DNA of 20,450 nt, taken from Rhodospirillales bacterium. GTDB taxonomy: Bacteria; Pseudomonadota; Alphaproteobacteria; CACIAM-22H2. The position numbers were made by a program, and so were the translations under genes. The notes beneath the pieces are model-generated. The model was not told the origin of the DNA, searched no databases, and saw nothing but the letters and a program-made list of their open reading frames with translations. Below, piece after piece: positions 6,260-14,244 of this stretch (positions are counted from its first letter, which is position 1; each line of letters begins with the position of its first letter). The stretch is from assembly GCA_016195145.1 (NCBI GenBank), contig JACQAF010000027.1, forward strand, positions 1 through 20,450. The letters run 5' to 3'.

Positions 6260-8305
6260 ATGAGGAGTTCGATCGCGCGCCGGATGCTGGTCATGGCGGC
6301 GGGGGTAAGCGTGTTGCTTGCCGCCGGCGGCGTTACCCATGCGCAAGGGCCGGCCATGGCCCAGACATCGATCCTCGGGCCAGCGCGCAGCCTGACGCCG
6401 ATCCTGTCGCCCGAACAGCGCGAGATATACACCAAGGCCTTTGCCGCCATCGAAGCGGGACGATGGGCCGAAGCGCGGCTGATCGCCGGTCGCGGCCGGC
6501 ACCCGCTCGCTGACAAGCTTATCCGCTGGCTCGAATATCAGCTGCCCCGTTCGGGTGCCGCCTTCGAGGATATTGCCTCGTTCCTCGACGCCAATCCGGA
6601 TTGGCCGGCGCAGGACCAGCTCATGCGCCGGGCCGAAGAGGCGCTTGTCGACCAGACCAATGACAGCGTCGTTCTGGCGTGGTTCGCCTTGCGGGGACCG
6701 CTCACCGCCGACGGCGCGATGCGCTATATCGAGGCCTTGCTGCGCAACAAGGAGCGCGATAAAGCGCTCGCCCTGATTCGCAGCACCTGGGCATCGGGCG
6801 GATTCGGGACAAAGCAGGAAAAGACCTTCCTTGCCCGCTATCGCCAATATCTCGGCCGTGACGATCATGTCGAGCGGCTGGACCGCCTGCTGTGGGATGG
6901 GCGGCGCGAAGAAGCGCGCCGGATCATGCCGCTGGTCGATAGCGATATGCGCGCGCTGGCCGAGGCGCGAATGCGCCTTGCCGCGATGTCGGGGGGCGTC
7001 GACGGTGCCTTGCGCAAGGTGCCTCAGAATCTGCTCAATCACCCTGGTCTGCTGTTCGAACGCATGAAATGGCGTCGCCGCAAGGGTCAGGAAGAAGGGG
7101 CGCGCGAGATGCTGGCTCAGGCGCCGGCCGATCTCGGCCGTCCCGACATCTGGTGGAACGAGCGCGCCATCCTCGCCCGCCGCTCGATCGCCGCCGGCAA
7201 GATGGCCGAGGCCTACAAGGTCGCGAACAACCACCGCCTGAACGGCAGCCACGGCGCAAACTATGCCGAAGCGGAGTTTCTCGCCGGCTGGATCGCGCTG
7301 CGTTTTCTCAAACAGCCCAAGACCGCCCTTCCCCACTTCACCGGACTTTACGAAGCGGCGCGTTTCCCCGTCACCCGGGCGCGCGGCGCGTACTGGGCCG
7401 GGCGGGCCCTGGAAGAAGCCGGCGACAAGAAGCGCAGCGTCGAGTGGTATCAACGCGCCGCCGCCCTGCCGATCACCTATTACGGCCATGTGGCGCGCGC
7501 GCGTCTCGACCCCGCGTCGCGCCCCGCCTGGCCCGCGCCAACCGAAATCACGCCGGCCGACCGCGAAGCCTTCGAGCGCAGCGAAATCACCCGCGCCGCC
7601 CGGCTGCTCGCCGAGGTCCGCGAGCGCGACCGGATCAAGCCGTTCATTCTGCGTCAGGTCGCCAACGCCAAGACGCCGGGCCAGCATGCATTGGCCGGCG
7701 AGCTGTCGCTTCAACTCGAACGGCCCGATCTTGCCGTCTCGGCGGCCAAACGATCTGCCCAGATCGCCGGCGTGATGCTGCCCGAACAGGGCTGGCCGCT
7801 CATTCATCTGCCGCGCGGCGAACGCCCCGAACCGGCCCTGATTCTCGCCACCATCCGGCAGGAAAGCGCCTTCGAAAGCGACGCCGTCAGCCGCGCCGGG
7901 GCGCGCGGCCTGATGCAGCTCATGCCGGCGACGGCGCGCTCCGTCGCCCGCGGCATCGGCGCCAGCCAGGAACACGCCGATCACCGCCTGCTCAACGATC
8001 CGCATTACAACATCCGCCTCGGCCAGAGCTATCTCGCCGGGCTGATCGACGATTTCGACGGCTCCTATCTGCTCGCCCTCGCCGCCTACAACGCCGGGCC
8101 GGGCCGCGCGCGCCAGTGGATCCGCGACAATGGCGACCCGCGCCGCCCCGGCGTCGACCCGATCGACTGGATCGAGATGATCCCGTTCGAGGAAACGCGC
8201 AATTATGTCCAGCGCGTGTTCGAAAACCTCCAGATTTACCGTCAGCGGCTCGGGCGCACGCTGGTCGCGCAGGATATCGACCAGGATTTGCGCCGCCGCA
8301 ACTAG
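6260..8305 (+). CDS. slt: Soluble lytic murein transglycosylase (Slt70-like)
   Basis: These periplasmic enzymes cleave the MurNAc-GlcNAc bond of peptidoglycan to give 1,6-anhydro ends. From the ATG at 6260 the product has 681 residues: a signal peptide (basic MRSSIARR, hydrophobic [16 protein letters not shown], likely cut after THAQ or a little later), a long alpha-helical superhelix up to about residue 515, and a C-terminal SLT domain. Catalytic E535 sits in [17 protein letters not shown], followed by [37 protein letters not shown] and [14 protein letters not shown]. The frame opens 38 codons earlier (6146), but that part is not signal-peptide-like. A TACAAT at 6247-6252 suggests transcription starting close to the ATG, perhaps leaderless. 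Divergent from dapA. Confidence 0.92.
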   Translation: MRSSIARRMLVMAAGVSVLLAAGGVTHAQGPAMAQTSILGPARSLTPILSPEQREIYTKAFAAIEAGRWAEARLIAGRGRHPLADKLIRWLEYQLPRSGAAFEDIASFLDANPDWPAQDQLMRRAEEALVDQTNDSVVLAWFALRGPLTADGAMRYIEALLRNKERDKALALIRSTWASGGFGTKQEKTFLARYRQYLGRDDHVERLDRLLWDGRREEARRIMPLVDSDMRALAEARMRLAAMSGGVDGALRKVPQNLLNHPGLLFERMKWRRRKGQEEGAREMLAQAPADLGRPDIWWNERAILARRSIAAGKMAEAYKVANNHRLNGSHGANYAEAEFLAGWIALRFLKQPKTALPHFTGLYEAARFPVTRARGAYWAGRALEEAGDKKRSVEWYQRAAALPITYYGHVARARLDPASRPAWPAPTEITPADREAFERSEITRAARLLAEVRERDRIKPFILRQVANAKTPGQHALAGELSLQLERPDLAVSAAKRSAQIAGVMLPEQGWPLIHLPRGERPEPALILATIRQESAFESDAVSRAGARGLMQLMPATARSVARGIGASQEHADHRLLNDPHYNIRLGQSYLAGLIDDFDGSYLLALAAYNAGPGRARQWIRDNGDPRRPGVDPIDWIEMIPFEETRNYVQRVFENLQIYRQRLGRTLVAQDIDQDLRRRN

Positions 8306-8333
8306 AATTACGCGAAGAATGAAAGGACCGGAA

Positions 8334-9023
8334 ATGTCTCCATTGCAGATCCGCGATATCGATGCGTGCGTGTTCGACGCATACGGAACGCTGTTCGACT
8401 ACGCATCGGCGGCGGCGCGGTGCAAGGATGCGCTCGGCAACGATTGGCAGACCCTGTCCGACATCTGGCGTCGCAAACAGCTTGAATATACCTGGCTGCG
8501 CAGCCTGATGGGCCGCCATGCGGATTTCTGGCACGTCACCGGCGAAAGCCTCGATTACGCGATGGCTGCGATCAAGCGCAACGACCCGGCGTTGCGCGCC
8601 TTGCTCATGCAGCAATATCTCAGCCTCGACGCCTATCCCGACGCGGTCGAGGCGCTGCGGCGCGTCAAGGCCGGCGGCATCAAGGTCGGCATTCTGTCGA
8701 ACGGTTCGCCGACCATGCTGGCGGCGGCGGTCAACACTTCGGGCATCAGCGCCCATGTCGACGCTCTCTTGTCGGTCGAGGCGGTCGGCATCTTCAAGCC
8801 GCATCCATCGGTCTATCAGACCGCCGTCGATCGGTTTTCCACGACGGCGAACCGGATCTGCTTCATGTCGTCGAATGGCTGGGACGCGGTCGGGGCGGCA
8901 GCGTTCGGTTTCCGGGCCGTCTGGGTCAACCGCTTCAAGATGCCGCCGGAAAACCTGCCGGGCGCGCCGGAAGCGCAGATCGGCAGCCTCGCCGATCTGC
9001 CGGCCCTGCTCGGCGTCGCATGA
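8334..9023 (+). CDS. Haloacid dehalogenase, type II ((S)-2-haloacid dehalogenase-like HAD hydrolase)
   Basis: Type II 2-haloacid dehalogenases hydrolyse the C-halogen bond of L-2-haloalkanoates through an aspartyl ester. The 229-residue product preserves the active-site pattern of the family: nucleophile D15 and T19 (VFDAYGTLFD), R46 (WRRKQLEYTW), S122-N123 (ILSNGSP), K155 and Y161 (FKPHPSVY), S179, N181 and D184 (MSSNGWDAVG). The spacing matches L-DEX numbering almost one to one. The start at 8334 has AAAGGA eight bases upstream; a more distant ATG at 8319 lacks this. It lies 28 bases after the transglycosylase gene and its stop overlaps the next start (ATGA). The true substrate may be a natural phosphorylated or halogenated acid. 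Confidence 0.88.
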   Translation: MSPLQIRDIDACVFDAYGTLFDYASAAARCKDALGNDWQTLSDIWRRKQLEYTWLRSLMGRHADFWHVTGESLDYAMAAIKRNDPALRALLMQQYLSLDAYPDAVEALRRVKAGGIKVGILSNGSPTMLAAAVNTSGISAHVDALLSVEAVGIFKPHPSVYQTAVDRFSTTANRICFMSSNGWDAVGAAAFGFRAVWVNRFKMPPENLPGAPEAQIGSLADLPALLGVA

Positions 9024-9865
9024 CCGTCGCGCCGCGCGAACGGCATTATCGTTCGCAGGACGACCTTCGGCTGTTTTTCCGCGATTGGGGCGATCCGGGC
9101 GGCGATGACGTGCCGGTCCTCTGTCTGCCCGGCCTCACCCGTCATTCCAACGATTTCGACGCGCTTGCCCGCCATCTCGCTACGCGCGGCCGGCGTGTCA
9201 TCTGTCCCGATCTGCGCGGTCGCGGCCGGTCGGCCTACGCCGCCGACTGGCGGACCTACGAACCGCGAACCTATCTCGACGATATTCGCCACCTTCTGGC
9301 CGCTCTCGGTATCGGCCGCGTCATTGTCGTCGGCACCTCGATGGGCGGCCTTCTCGGCGCCGCGTTTCCGACCGCCCTGGCCGGTCTGGCGCTCAACGAT
9401 GTCGGCCCCGATATCGGGGCCGGCGGCGCCAAACGCATCCTCGACTACGTTTCCGTCGATCGGCCACAGCCGGACTGGCCGACCGCCGCCAAGCACCTGC
9501 AAACCCTGTTGCCGAATCTCTCGCTGTCGACAAAAGACGAATGGCTGACCCTGACCCGCAACACCTTTCGCGAGGGTCCGGATGGCCGGCTGCATTTCGA
9601 CTGGGATGTGAATATCGTCCGCCCGATGCGCGAGGGTGCGGCGGACGTCTTCGATCTCTGGGCGCTCTGGCGGGCGGTGCGCCGCATTCCGGTACTTGCA
9701 ATTCGTGGCGGCGCGTCGGATATCCTGTCGGCGGACACCTTCGCCCGCATGAAGGCCGAGAAGCCCGATCTCGTCCAGGTGACGCTGCCGGGCGTCGGTC
9801 ACGCCCCGACCCTCAACGAACCGCCGGCCCGGGAGGCCATCGATGAGTTCCTCCGCCGCTTCTGA
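9020..9865 (+). CDS. Alpha/beta-hydrolase fold enzyme
   Basis: A 281-residue cytosolic alpha/beta hydrolase. The nucleophile elbow is GTSMGG (S107); the oxyanion region LCLPGLTRHSNDF and the strand VICPDLRGRGRSAY are typical; the acid is probably the Asp in IRGGASDILS and the histidine lies in LPGVGHAPTLNEP near the C-terminus. The signature is shared by many esterases, lactonases and C-C hydrolases, so the substrate cannot be named. The start overlaps the haloacid dehalogenase stop by four bases and the gene end overlaps the dehydratase start by 23 bases, which indicates a translationally coupled operon. Confidence 0.88.
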   Translation: MTVAPRERHYRSQDDLRLFFRDWGDPGGDDVPVLCLPGLTRHSNDFDALARHLATRGRRVICPDLRGRGRSAYAADWRTYEPRTYLDDIRHLLAALGIGRVIVVGTSMGGLLGAAFPTALAGLALNDVGPDIGAGGAKRILDYVSVDRPQPDWPTAAKHLQTLLPNLSLSTKDEWLTLTRNTFREGPDGRLHFDWDVNIVRPMREGAADVFDLWALWRAVRRIPVLAIRGGASDILSADTFARMKAEKPDLVQVTLPGVGHAPTLNEPPAREAIDEFLRRF

Positions 9866-10850
9866 GACATCCCCCCGCCTGCCTTCGTTCGCCGATATCG
9901 AGGATGCCGCCCGCCGCCTTGTCGGCCAGGCGGTAGTGACGCCGCTGCTCGAATCCCATTCCCTCAACGCCCGCCTCGGCGGCCGGCTCCTGGTCAAGGC
10001 CGAGCCGCTGCAACGCACCGGTTCGTTCAAGTTTCGCGGCGCCTATAACCGCATGAGCCGGCTCGATGCCGAGGCCCGGCGGCGCGGCGTGGTCGCCTAT
10101 TCATCCGGCAATCACGCCCAAGGCGTCGCGGCGGCGGCGCAAATTCTCGCCATGCCAGCAACGATCATCATGCCGACCGACGCGCCAGCGATCAAAGTCA
10201 CGCGGACCAGAGGTTACGGCGCCGAAGTGATCCAGTACGACCGCTACCGCGAAAGCCGCGAGGAGATCGGCGGCTCTCTCGCCGCCGAGCGCGGCGCGAC
10301 TCTCGTTCCGCCCTATGACGACCCCTATATCGTCGCCGGGCAGGGCACGATCGGGCTTGAAATCGCCCGCCAGGCCGAGGCGCTCGGCGTGCGCCTCGAT
10401 GCGGTTCTCGTCTGTTGCGGCGGCGGGGGGCTGATTTCGGGCACCGCGCTGGCCCTTGCCACCGCGACGCCGGGGACGAAGGTCTATGCGGTCGAGCCCG
10501 CCGGTTTCGACGATACGACACGCTCGCTCAAAAGCGGCCGGCGCGAACGCAACGACCCTTCGGCGCGCTCGATCTGCGACGCCCTTTTGTCGCCCGAGCC
10601 GGGGGCGCTGACCTTTGCGCTGAACGCTAGGCTGTTGGCCGGTGGCCTGGTCGTGACCGACGATGAAGTGCGCCGCGCCATGGCGACCGCCTTTGCCGAG
10701 CTCAAACTGGTCACTGAGCCCGGCGGCGCTGTGGCGCTGGCCGCTGCGCTCACCGGAAAGATTTCGCTCGCCGGGAAAACCGTAGCGGTGGTGTGTTCGG
10801 GCGGCAATGTCGATCCCGAAACCTTCTGCGCCGCGTTGCAGGCGGCCTGA
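9843..10850 (+). CDS. PLP-dependent threonine/serine dehydratase family enzyme
   Basis: A 335-residue fold-type II PLP enzyme. K63 in RTGSFKFRGAYN is the Schiff-base lysine; SSGNHAQGVA binds the substrate; VLVCCGGGGLISG is the phosphate-binding glycine loop; VVCSGGNVDPETF closes the C-terminus. There is no ACT regulatory domain, so it belongs with catabolic threonine dehydratase, serine racemase and threo-3-hydroxyaspartate dehydratase rather than with biosynthetic IlvA; sequence alone does not separate these by eye. GGGAGG lies six bases before the ATG, inside the end of the preceding hydrolase gene. The reductase gene follows after nine bases. Confidence 0.9.
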   Translation: MSSSAASETSPRLPSFADIEDAARRLVGQAVVTPLLESHSLNARLGGRLLVKAEPLQRTGSFKFRGAYNRMSRLDAEARRRGVVAYSSGNHAQGVAAAAQILAMPATIIMPTDAPAIKVTRTRGYGAEVIQYDRYRESREEIGGSLAAERGATLVPPYDDPYIVAGQGTIGLEIARQAEALGVRLDAVLVCCGGGGLISGTALALATATPGTKVYAVEPAGFDDTTRSLKSGRRERNDPSARSICDALLSPEPGALTFALNARLLAGGLVVTDDEVRRAMATAFAELKLVTEPGGAVALAAALTGKISLAGKTVAVVCSGGNVDPETFCAALQAA

Positions 10851-10859
10851 GCGGACATC

Positions 10860-11939
10860 ATGGCCGCGCCCACACGCGTCACGATCGAGAACACCGGCGA
10901 AAGTTACGATTGCCAGGCCGATAGCTGCTTGCTCGACGCCGGGCTCGATGCCGGGCTGCACATTCCCCATAGCTGCCGCGGCGGCGCATGCGGAACCTGC
11001 AAAGCGGAATTGCTCGACGGCGAAGTCGATCACGGCTGGGACTTGGGTTTCGTCCTCAGCGACGAAGAAAAGGCGGCGGGCTTTTGCCTTGCCTGCCAAG
11101 CGAAACCGCGCAGCGCAACCGTCCGCCTGCGCATGGTTGGCGAGATGATCCCGCGCGGCGCTGGCGAAGAGGCGATCGTGCCGGCCGAATTCTCGGCCGA
11201 GATTGTCGCCGCCCGCCCGGTGACGCCAAGCGTCCTGCGCCTGGTCGTCGCCGTGCCGCGCACGGTGAAGTTTCGCTTTCACGCCGGCATGAACATGGAG
11301 TTCGTTCTGCCCGGCATCGACCGCCCGCGCCCCTATTCGATGGCTTGCGCCCCGGATGCACAGGATGGCGCGCCGGACGGCCAGCTTGCCTTTTATGTGA
11401 CCCGCCACCCGCATGGTCGGGCGAGCGGCTGGCTGCACGCGAACGCCCGGCCCGGCCGTGCCGTTTCGGTGCGCGGGCCTTATGGCGATTTCCATTTCCC
11501 GCCGGATGTTGATGGACCGGTCTTGTGTCTTGCCGGGGGAACCGGACTGTCGCCGATTCTGGCGCTGATCGACAAGGCGTTGCGCGACGGACTCGCAGCG
11601 CCGATCGAGCTTATCTTTTCGGTGCGCGACATGACTGAGCTTTTCGTCCTCGACGCTCTTGATGCGCTCGAACGTCGTTATACGAATTTTCATTATCGGA
11701 TAACGCTGACCCGCGATGCCGGGGCCGCAATTGACGCCAAACGGCTCAGCGAGCGAATCCCGGCGCTTCTCGCACGCGAGGGGCGCGATCTTTCGCAGGC
11801 TCACGTCCTGATCGCCGGCTCACCGAGCTTCGTCGACGATTGTGCGGCGGCGGTTAAAGAGCACGGCGCGGCATCGGCTCGCATCCGCGTCGATTCCTTT
11901 GTGCCGCGCGGAGCCGTCACCGCCCCAAGCGACGCTTAG
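10860..11939 (+). CDS. 2Fe-2S/FAD/NAD(P)H oxidoreductase, electron-transfer component of an oxygenase
   Basis: A 359-residue three-domain reductase of the BenC/XylA/DmpP class. Residues 1-95 form a plant-type ferredoxin domain with C39, C44 and C47 (HSCRGGACGTC) and C79 (CLACQ). Next comes the FAD domain with RPYSMA, then the NAD(P) domain with CLAGGTGLSPILAL and a C-terminal AGSPSFVDDC segment. Such proteins pass electrons from NAD(P)H to diiron or Rieske oxygenases. No oxygenase gene lies in the same operon, but a diiron protein gene is encoded just beyond the convergent tetR. The last four bases overlap the end of tetR. The start at 10860 has only a weak ribosome site, in keeping with coupling to the dehydratase nine bases upstream. 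Confidence 0.9.
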   Translation: MAAPTRVTIENTGESYDCQADSCLLDAGLDAGLHIPHSCRGGACGTCKAELLDGEVDHGWDLGFVLSDEEKAAGFCLACQAKPRSATVRLRMVGEMIPRGAGEEAIVPAEFSAEIVAARPVTPSVLRLVVAVPRTVKFRFHAGMNMEFVLPGIDRPRPYSMACAPDAQDGAPDGQLAFYVTRHPHGRASGWLHANARPGRAVSVRGPYGDFHFPPDVDGPVLCLAGGTGLSPILALIDKALRDGLAAPIELIFSVRDMTELFVLDALDALERRYTNFHYRITLTRDAGAAIDAKRLSERIPALLAREGRDLSQAHVLIAGSPSFVDDCAAAVKEHGAASARIRVDSFVPRGAVTAPSDA

Positions 11940-12541
11940 CGCCGCGCCGCCGCCGCGCCGATGCCGTCAAGAAATAGGTCGACGGCCAGATCGGCGAAAC
12001 TCTCGGGCGTCAACCGGCCGTTGGGCCGGTACCACGTATAGGTCCAGTTGATCATGCCGTAAAACGCCATCGCCGTCGGGACGCGCAATTCCCGACGTTC
12101 CCTGATCGGCGGCGCAAGCCGGCCGATAAGATCGGCGACGAGGCGAACCAGGCGGCGCTCCAGACCGACAATCTCTGCCTTTTCGGCCGCCGGCAGGGCG
12201 TCGAGTTCATTGAGCAGCAGAATGTGCCGCGCACGGGCTGTCGCATACAGGCGCAAATGGGCGCGCACGACGGCACGGAACTGCGCGCGCGGATCGGCGG
12301 ATTCGGCGAGCGCGGCCTCGGCCGCGGCCAACAACGCCGTTACATAGGCGATCAGCAGGTCGTAGAGCACCTGCTCCTTCGAAGCGAAGTAGTGGTAAAA
12401 CAGCGCCTTGGAGAACCCACAGGCGCGGGCGATGTCGGCGGTCGATGTGCCGGCAAAGCCACGGGTGGCGAATAGCTCCGCCGCGCGGTCGCGGATAAGC
12501 TGTTGCTTCTCGCCGTAATCGTCGGCGCGGGGGCGCGCCAT
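11936..12541 (-). CDS. TetR/AcrR-family transcriptional regulator
   Basis: A 201-residue one-component regulator. The N-terminal helix-turn-helix runs from about residue 14 to 60 (IRDRAAELFATRGFAGTS, TADIARACGFSKALFYHYF, SKEQVLYDLL), the standard TetR pattern. The C-terminal ligand domain (residues 70-200) is all-helical with the AFYGMINWTYTWYRPNGRLTP segment common in regulators of acyl-CoA or aromatic-degradation genes; that is only a hint about the ligand. It lies 21 bases downstream of the diiron gene on the same strand, so the two are probably one transcript. It is convergent with the reductase gene. A TetR-type dyad at 13710-13723 is the likely binding site. No Shine-Dalgarno sequence is visible outside the hairpin at 12545-12561. 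Confidence 0.93.
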   Translation of the reverse strand: MARPRADDYGEKQQLIRDRAAELFATRGFAGTSTADIARACGFSKALFYHYFASKEQVLYDLLIAYVTALLAAAEAALAESADPRAQFRAVVRAHLRLYATARARHILLLNELDALPAAEKAEIVGLERRLVRLVADLIGRLAPPIRERRELRVPTAMAFYGMINWTYTWYRPNGRLTPESFADLAVDLFLDGIGAAAARR

Positions 12542-12544
12542 GTT

Positions 12545-12561
12545 CGGATCGCGCCGATCCG
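12545..12561 (-). promoter_or_regulatory. Perfect inverted repeat in the gap between the diiron gene and tetR
   Basis: CGGATCG (12545-12551) and CGATCCG (12555-12561) are perfect complements around a three-base centre. The dyad fills almost the whole 21-base gap, ending three bases before the tetR start codon. In RNA it would form a seven-pair GC-rich hairpin that covers the normal place of a ribosome site. It could couple tetR translation to the upstream gene, cause partial termination, or act as a protein-binding site in DNA. Confidence 0.5.
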
Positions 12562-12562
12562 C

Positions 12563-13657
12563 TCAGAACACCGGAATGATATCGTCGGGATCGAAGGCGA
12601 CCGTTTCGCCATCGATGCCGATCTCGGGGATGGCCGGAAACGCCACCCCATGCGGCTCCAGCAGGCCCTTCATTTTCAACACCGCCGCGCGCCAGTTCTC
12701 GCGGCGCTCCTCGTCGCTGAGGACGCCCAGCCCCGCCTCGCGTGCGACGTCTTCGAGAATTCCGTGCGCCGGCCGCCAGGTGTCAGGCAGCTCCCAAAAC
12801 TGCTCGGGCGGCTGATAGAGAATGCCCGACAGGAAGATATATCCGGCGCGCAACTGCTTGGTGATCTGGGCCCGCATCTCGTCGGTCAGCTGCGGCAGGA
12901 GCCGGTCGAGAACGGCGAGGCAGATACCCATGTGGCGCGCTTCGTCCTTGCCGACGCAGCGGAACGCTTCCTTGAACGCCGGGATGGTCGTGCGCTGATA
13001 CATGCCGTGGAACAACGTCGCCGCCGCCACCTCGCCCATCAGGAACGAGGTGAACAGGATGGCGAGCGGATATTTTCCCACGCCCCGCTTGAAGCCTTCC
13101 CAGTAGCGGCCGCCATTATGGTAGTACCAAAGCACGTTGTTGCGCGCGAGCTTGCCGAGCGGCGTTTGCGGCTCATAGCCGAGCGGTCCGCCCGGCGTCA
13201 GCTTCTGGATGGCGCGCTGGCAGATTTCCTCGTGATTCACCTCGTCGCGGGTGACCGAGAAAAAGCATTTGCGGACCGGGTCTTCCTCGTGCGTCTCGTA
13301 GGTGTGGATCATCGCCCGGGCGAACACCGCCGGACCGGACGAATCGAACACCGACAGCAGCGACCACCAATAGGCCAGCGCATAACGCTGATCGAGCGTG
13401 AACGCCTCGGGATCGAGAGTGTCCCAGGGCAGCCGGTTAGGGGCCCAGCCCGGATCGCGCGCCGAATCGTAGATTTGCATCAATTTTGGGGTTTTGACCT
13501 CCCACTCGAGCGGGAAGATGTTGCCTTCCGTAAACGGCGGCGGATTTTTTACCCCGTACAGAATCTTCACCGGATCGGGCGCTTCGCTCGGATTTGACGG
13601 TGGCGTTTTGATTTTGCCGGCAAGCTGCGCCGCATTCCGGATGGAGTTGATGGCCAT
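12563..13657 (-). CDS. Ferritin-like carboxylate-bridged diiron oxygenase-like protein
   Basis: A 364-residue helical protein with diiron ligands laid out as in R2/AurF/BoxB-type proteins: probable first-helix ligand D105 (SVFDSSG), E139 and H142 (TRDEVNHEE), E209 (FLMGEVAAA), E239 and H242 (GKDEARH). The two ExxH motifs and the roughly 30-residue spacings support a working diiron site. Such enzymes use O2 for hydroxylation, epoxidation, N-oxygenation or desaturation; I cannot tell which. Length is shorter than BoxB (about 470) and close to AurF/R2-like proteins. The ATG at 13657 has AAGGGAAGG upstream. tetR follows in the same direction; the nearby reductase gene is a candidate electron donor. 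A TATAAT box and operator-like dyad lie upstream. Confidence 0.78.
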   Translation of the reverse strand: MAINSIRNAAQLAGKIKTPPSNPSEAPDPVKILYGVKNPPPFTEGNIFPLEWEVKTPKLMQIYDSARDPGWAPNRLPWDTLDPEAFTLDQRYALAYWWSLLSVFDSSGPAVFARAMIHTYETHEEDPVRKCFFSVTRDEVNHEEICQRAIQKLTPGGPLGYEPQTPLGKLARNNVLWYYHNGGRYWEGFKRGVGKYPLAILFTSFLMGEVAAATLFHGMYQRTTIPAFKEAFRCVGKDEARHMGICLAVLDRLLPQLTDEMRAQITKQLRAGYIFLSGILYQPPEQFWELPDTWRPAHGILEDVAREAGLGVLSDEERRENWRAAVLKMKGLLEPHGVAFPAIPEIGIDGETVAFDPDDIIPVF

Positions 13658-13709
13658 GTTGACCTTCCCTTATCTGGCGGCGCATCGCCTGGTGCGTGTC
13701 GAAATTCGC

Positions 13710-13733
13710 TGACCGATCAGTCAATGAATTATA
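13710..13733 (-). promoter_or_regulatory. Promoter -10 box with overlapping TetR-type operator for the diiron-tetR operon
   Basis: On the minus strand a perfect TATAAT (13733 to 13728) is followed by the near-palindrome TGACTGATCGGTCA (13723 to 13710), symmetric except for one base pair in each arm. Transcription would start inside the dyad, about 60 bases before the ATG at 13657, so a bound protein would block initiation. TGAC-N6-GTCA dyads are typical of TetR/AcrR family operators, and the tetR gene lies at the end of this operon, which suggests autorepression. No good -35 box is visible. Confidence 0.55.
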
Positions 13734-13824
13734 CTATGCCCATTTTGTTCGGGCTGTGCAAGGATTCGAATCGCTCAATAAGACGTTGTTTATATTTTAT
13801 TATTTATGCCAGCTGCGGTTCGCA

Positions 13825-13834
13825 ATCACGTGAT
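13825..13834. promoter_or_regulatory. 10-base perfect palindrome flanked by CGCAA/TTGCG arms
   Basis: ATCACGTGAT is a perfect palindrome. It is flanked by CGCAA (13821-13825) and TTGCG (13836-13840), complementary arms centred one base away. It lies in the AT-richer 278-base region between the divergent diiron gene and the small ORF at 13936, where regulatory DNA is expected. A protein-binding role is inference only. Confidence 0.3.
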
Positions 13835-13935
13835 GTTGCGTTAACCTTTCGTATGGACCCTTCCGTCAACATTTTTAAATGCCCACACTGTGGCTATAAG
13901 CGGTACGGGCAACCACTCAAACCACATACCAGCCC

Positions 13936-14244
13936 ATGGCCAATACTTATAACCGCACCGAAGTTGAAGATCTGTTGAGAGCCCTTGAGCGCAACGCGAC
14001 GGCGGTCATCGACGCCGCGCGCGCATCGGCCACCGAGGCGCAGCAGGACAAGTTCACCGGCTACGCCAATTTCAAGGAACGCTGCGACGATTTCGATACG
14101 TTGTCGATCCTGATCGAGTACCGGCTCAAGAACATGCGCGGCGGTCGCGAGCAGGACCTTGAGGAAAAGTTCGACGAGCTGACCGTCTACATGGTGTCGG
14201 CGACGCTGACCACCAGCCTGCATGATGCAGAGCGAGAAATATAG
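13936..14244 (+). CDS. Small protein of unknown function, 102 residues
   Basis: I do not recognise this protein. It is charged and probably helical (EVEDLLRALERNATAVIDAA, then FKERCDDFDTLSILIEYRLKNM), with one cysteine, no signal peptide and no membrane segment. Codon third positions are rich in G and C as in neighbouring genes, which supports real coding. The ATG at 13936 is the only usable start after the in-frame stop at 13897, but no ribosome site precedes it. The end overlaps by 23 bases an ORF in another frame (14222-14356) that also has good codon use, so a frameshift joining the two cannot be excluded. Confidence 0.6.
   Translation: MANTYNRTEVEDLLRALERNATAVIDAARASATEAQQDKFTGYANFKERCDDFDTLSILIEYRLKNMRGGREQDLEEKFDELTVYMVSATLTTSLHDAEREI

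Noticed and set aside
6085..6516. Upstream extension of the dapA frame to 435 codons
   Set aside because: The extra part overlaps the divergent transglycosylase gene and leader hairpin and has no family similarity; MFKGS at 6084 is the normal DapA start.
6104..8005. 633-codon minus-strand open frame antisense to the lytic transglycosylase gene
   Set aside because: Shadow of the transglycosylase gene; no motifs, and the plus strand has a signal peptide and a complete SLT domain.
8816..10030. 404-codon minus-strand open frame over the hydrolase and dehydratase genes
   Set aside because: Arg/Gly-rich shadow without motifs, covering two well supported plus-strand genes.
10101..11804. 567-codon minus-strand open frame antisense to the dehydratase and reductase genes
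   Set aside because: The translation is low-complexity Arg/Ala/Gly-rich with no family motif, while the plus strand encodes two enzymes with full catalytic motifs. Long antisense frames are expected in such GC-rich DNA.
12503..13597. 364-codon plus-strand open frame antisense to the diiron protein gene
   Set aside because: No recognisable motif; the minus strand carries two ExxH diiron motifs and has a ribosome site.
13724..13978. 84-codon open frame with a CPHCGYKRYG segment in the intergenic region
   Set aside because: Only one CxxC, A/T-rich codon use unlike the neighbours, no ribosome site, and it starts within the diiron promoter region and runs into the small gene at 13936.
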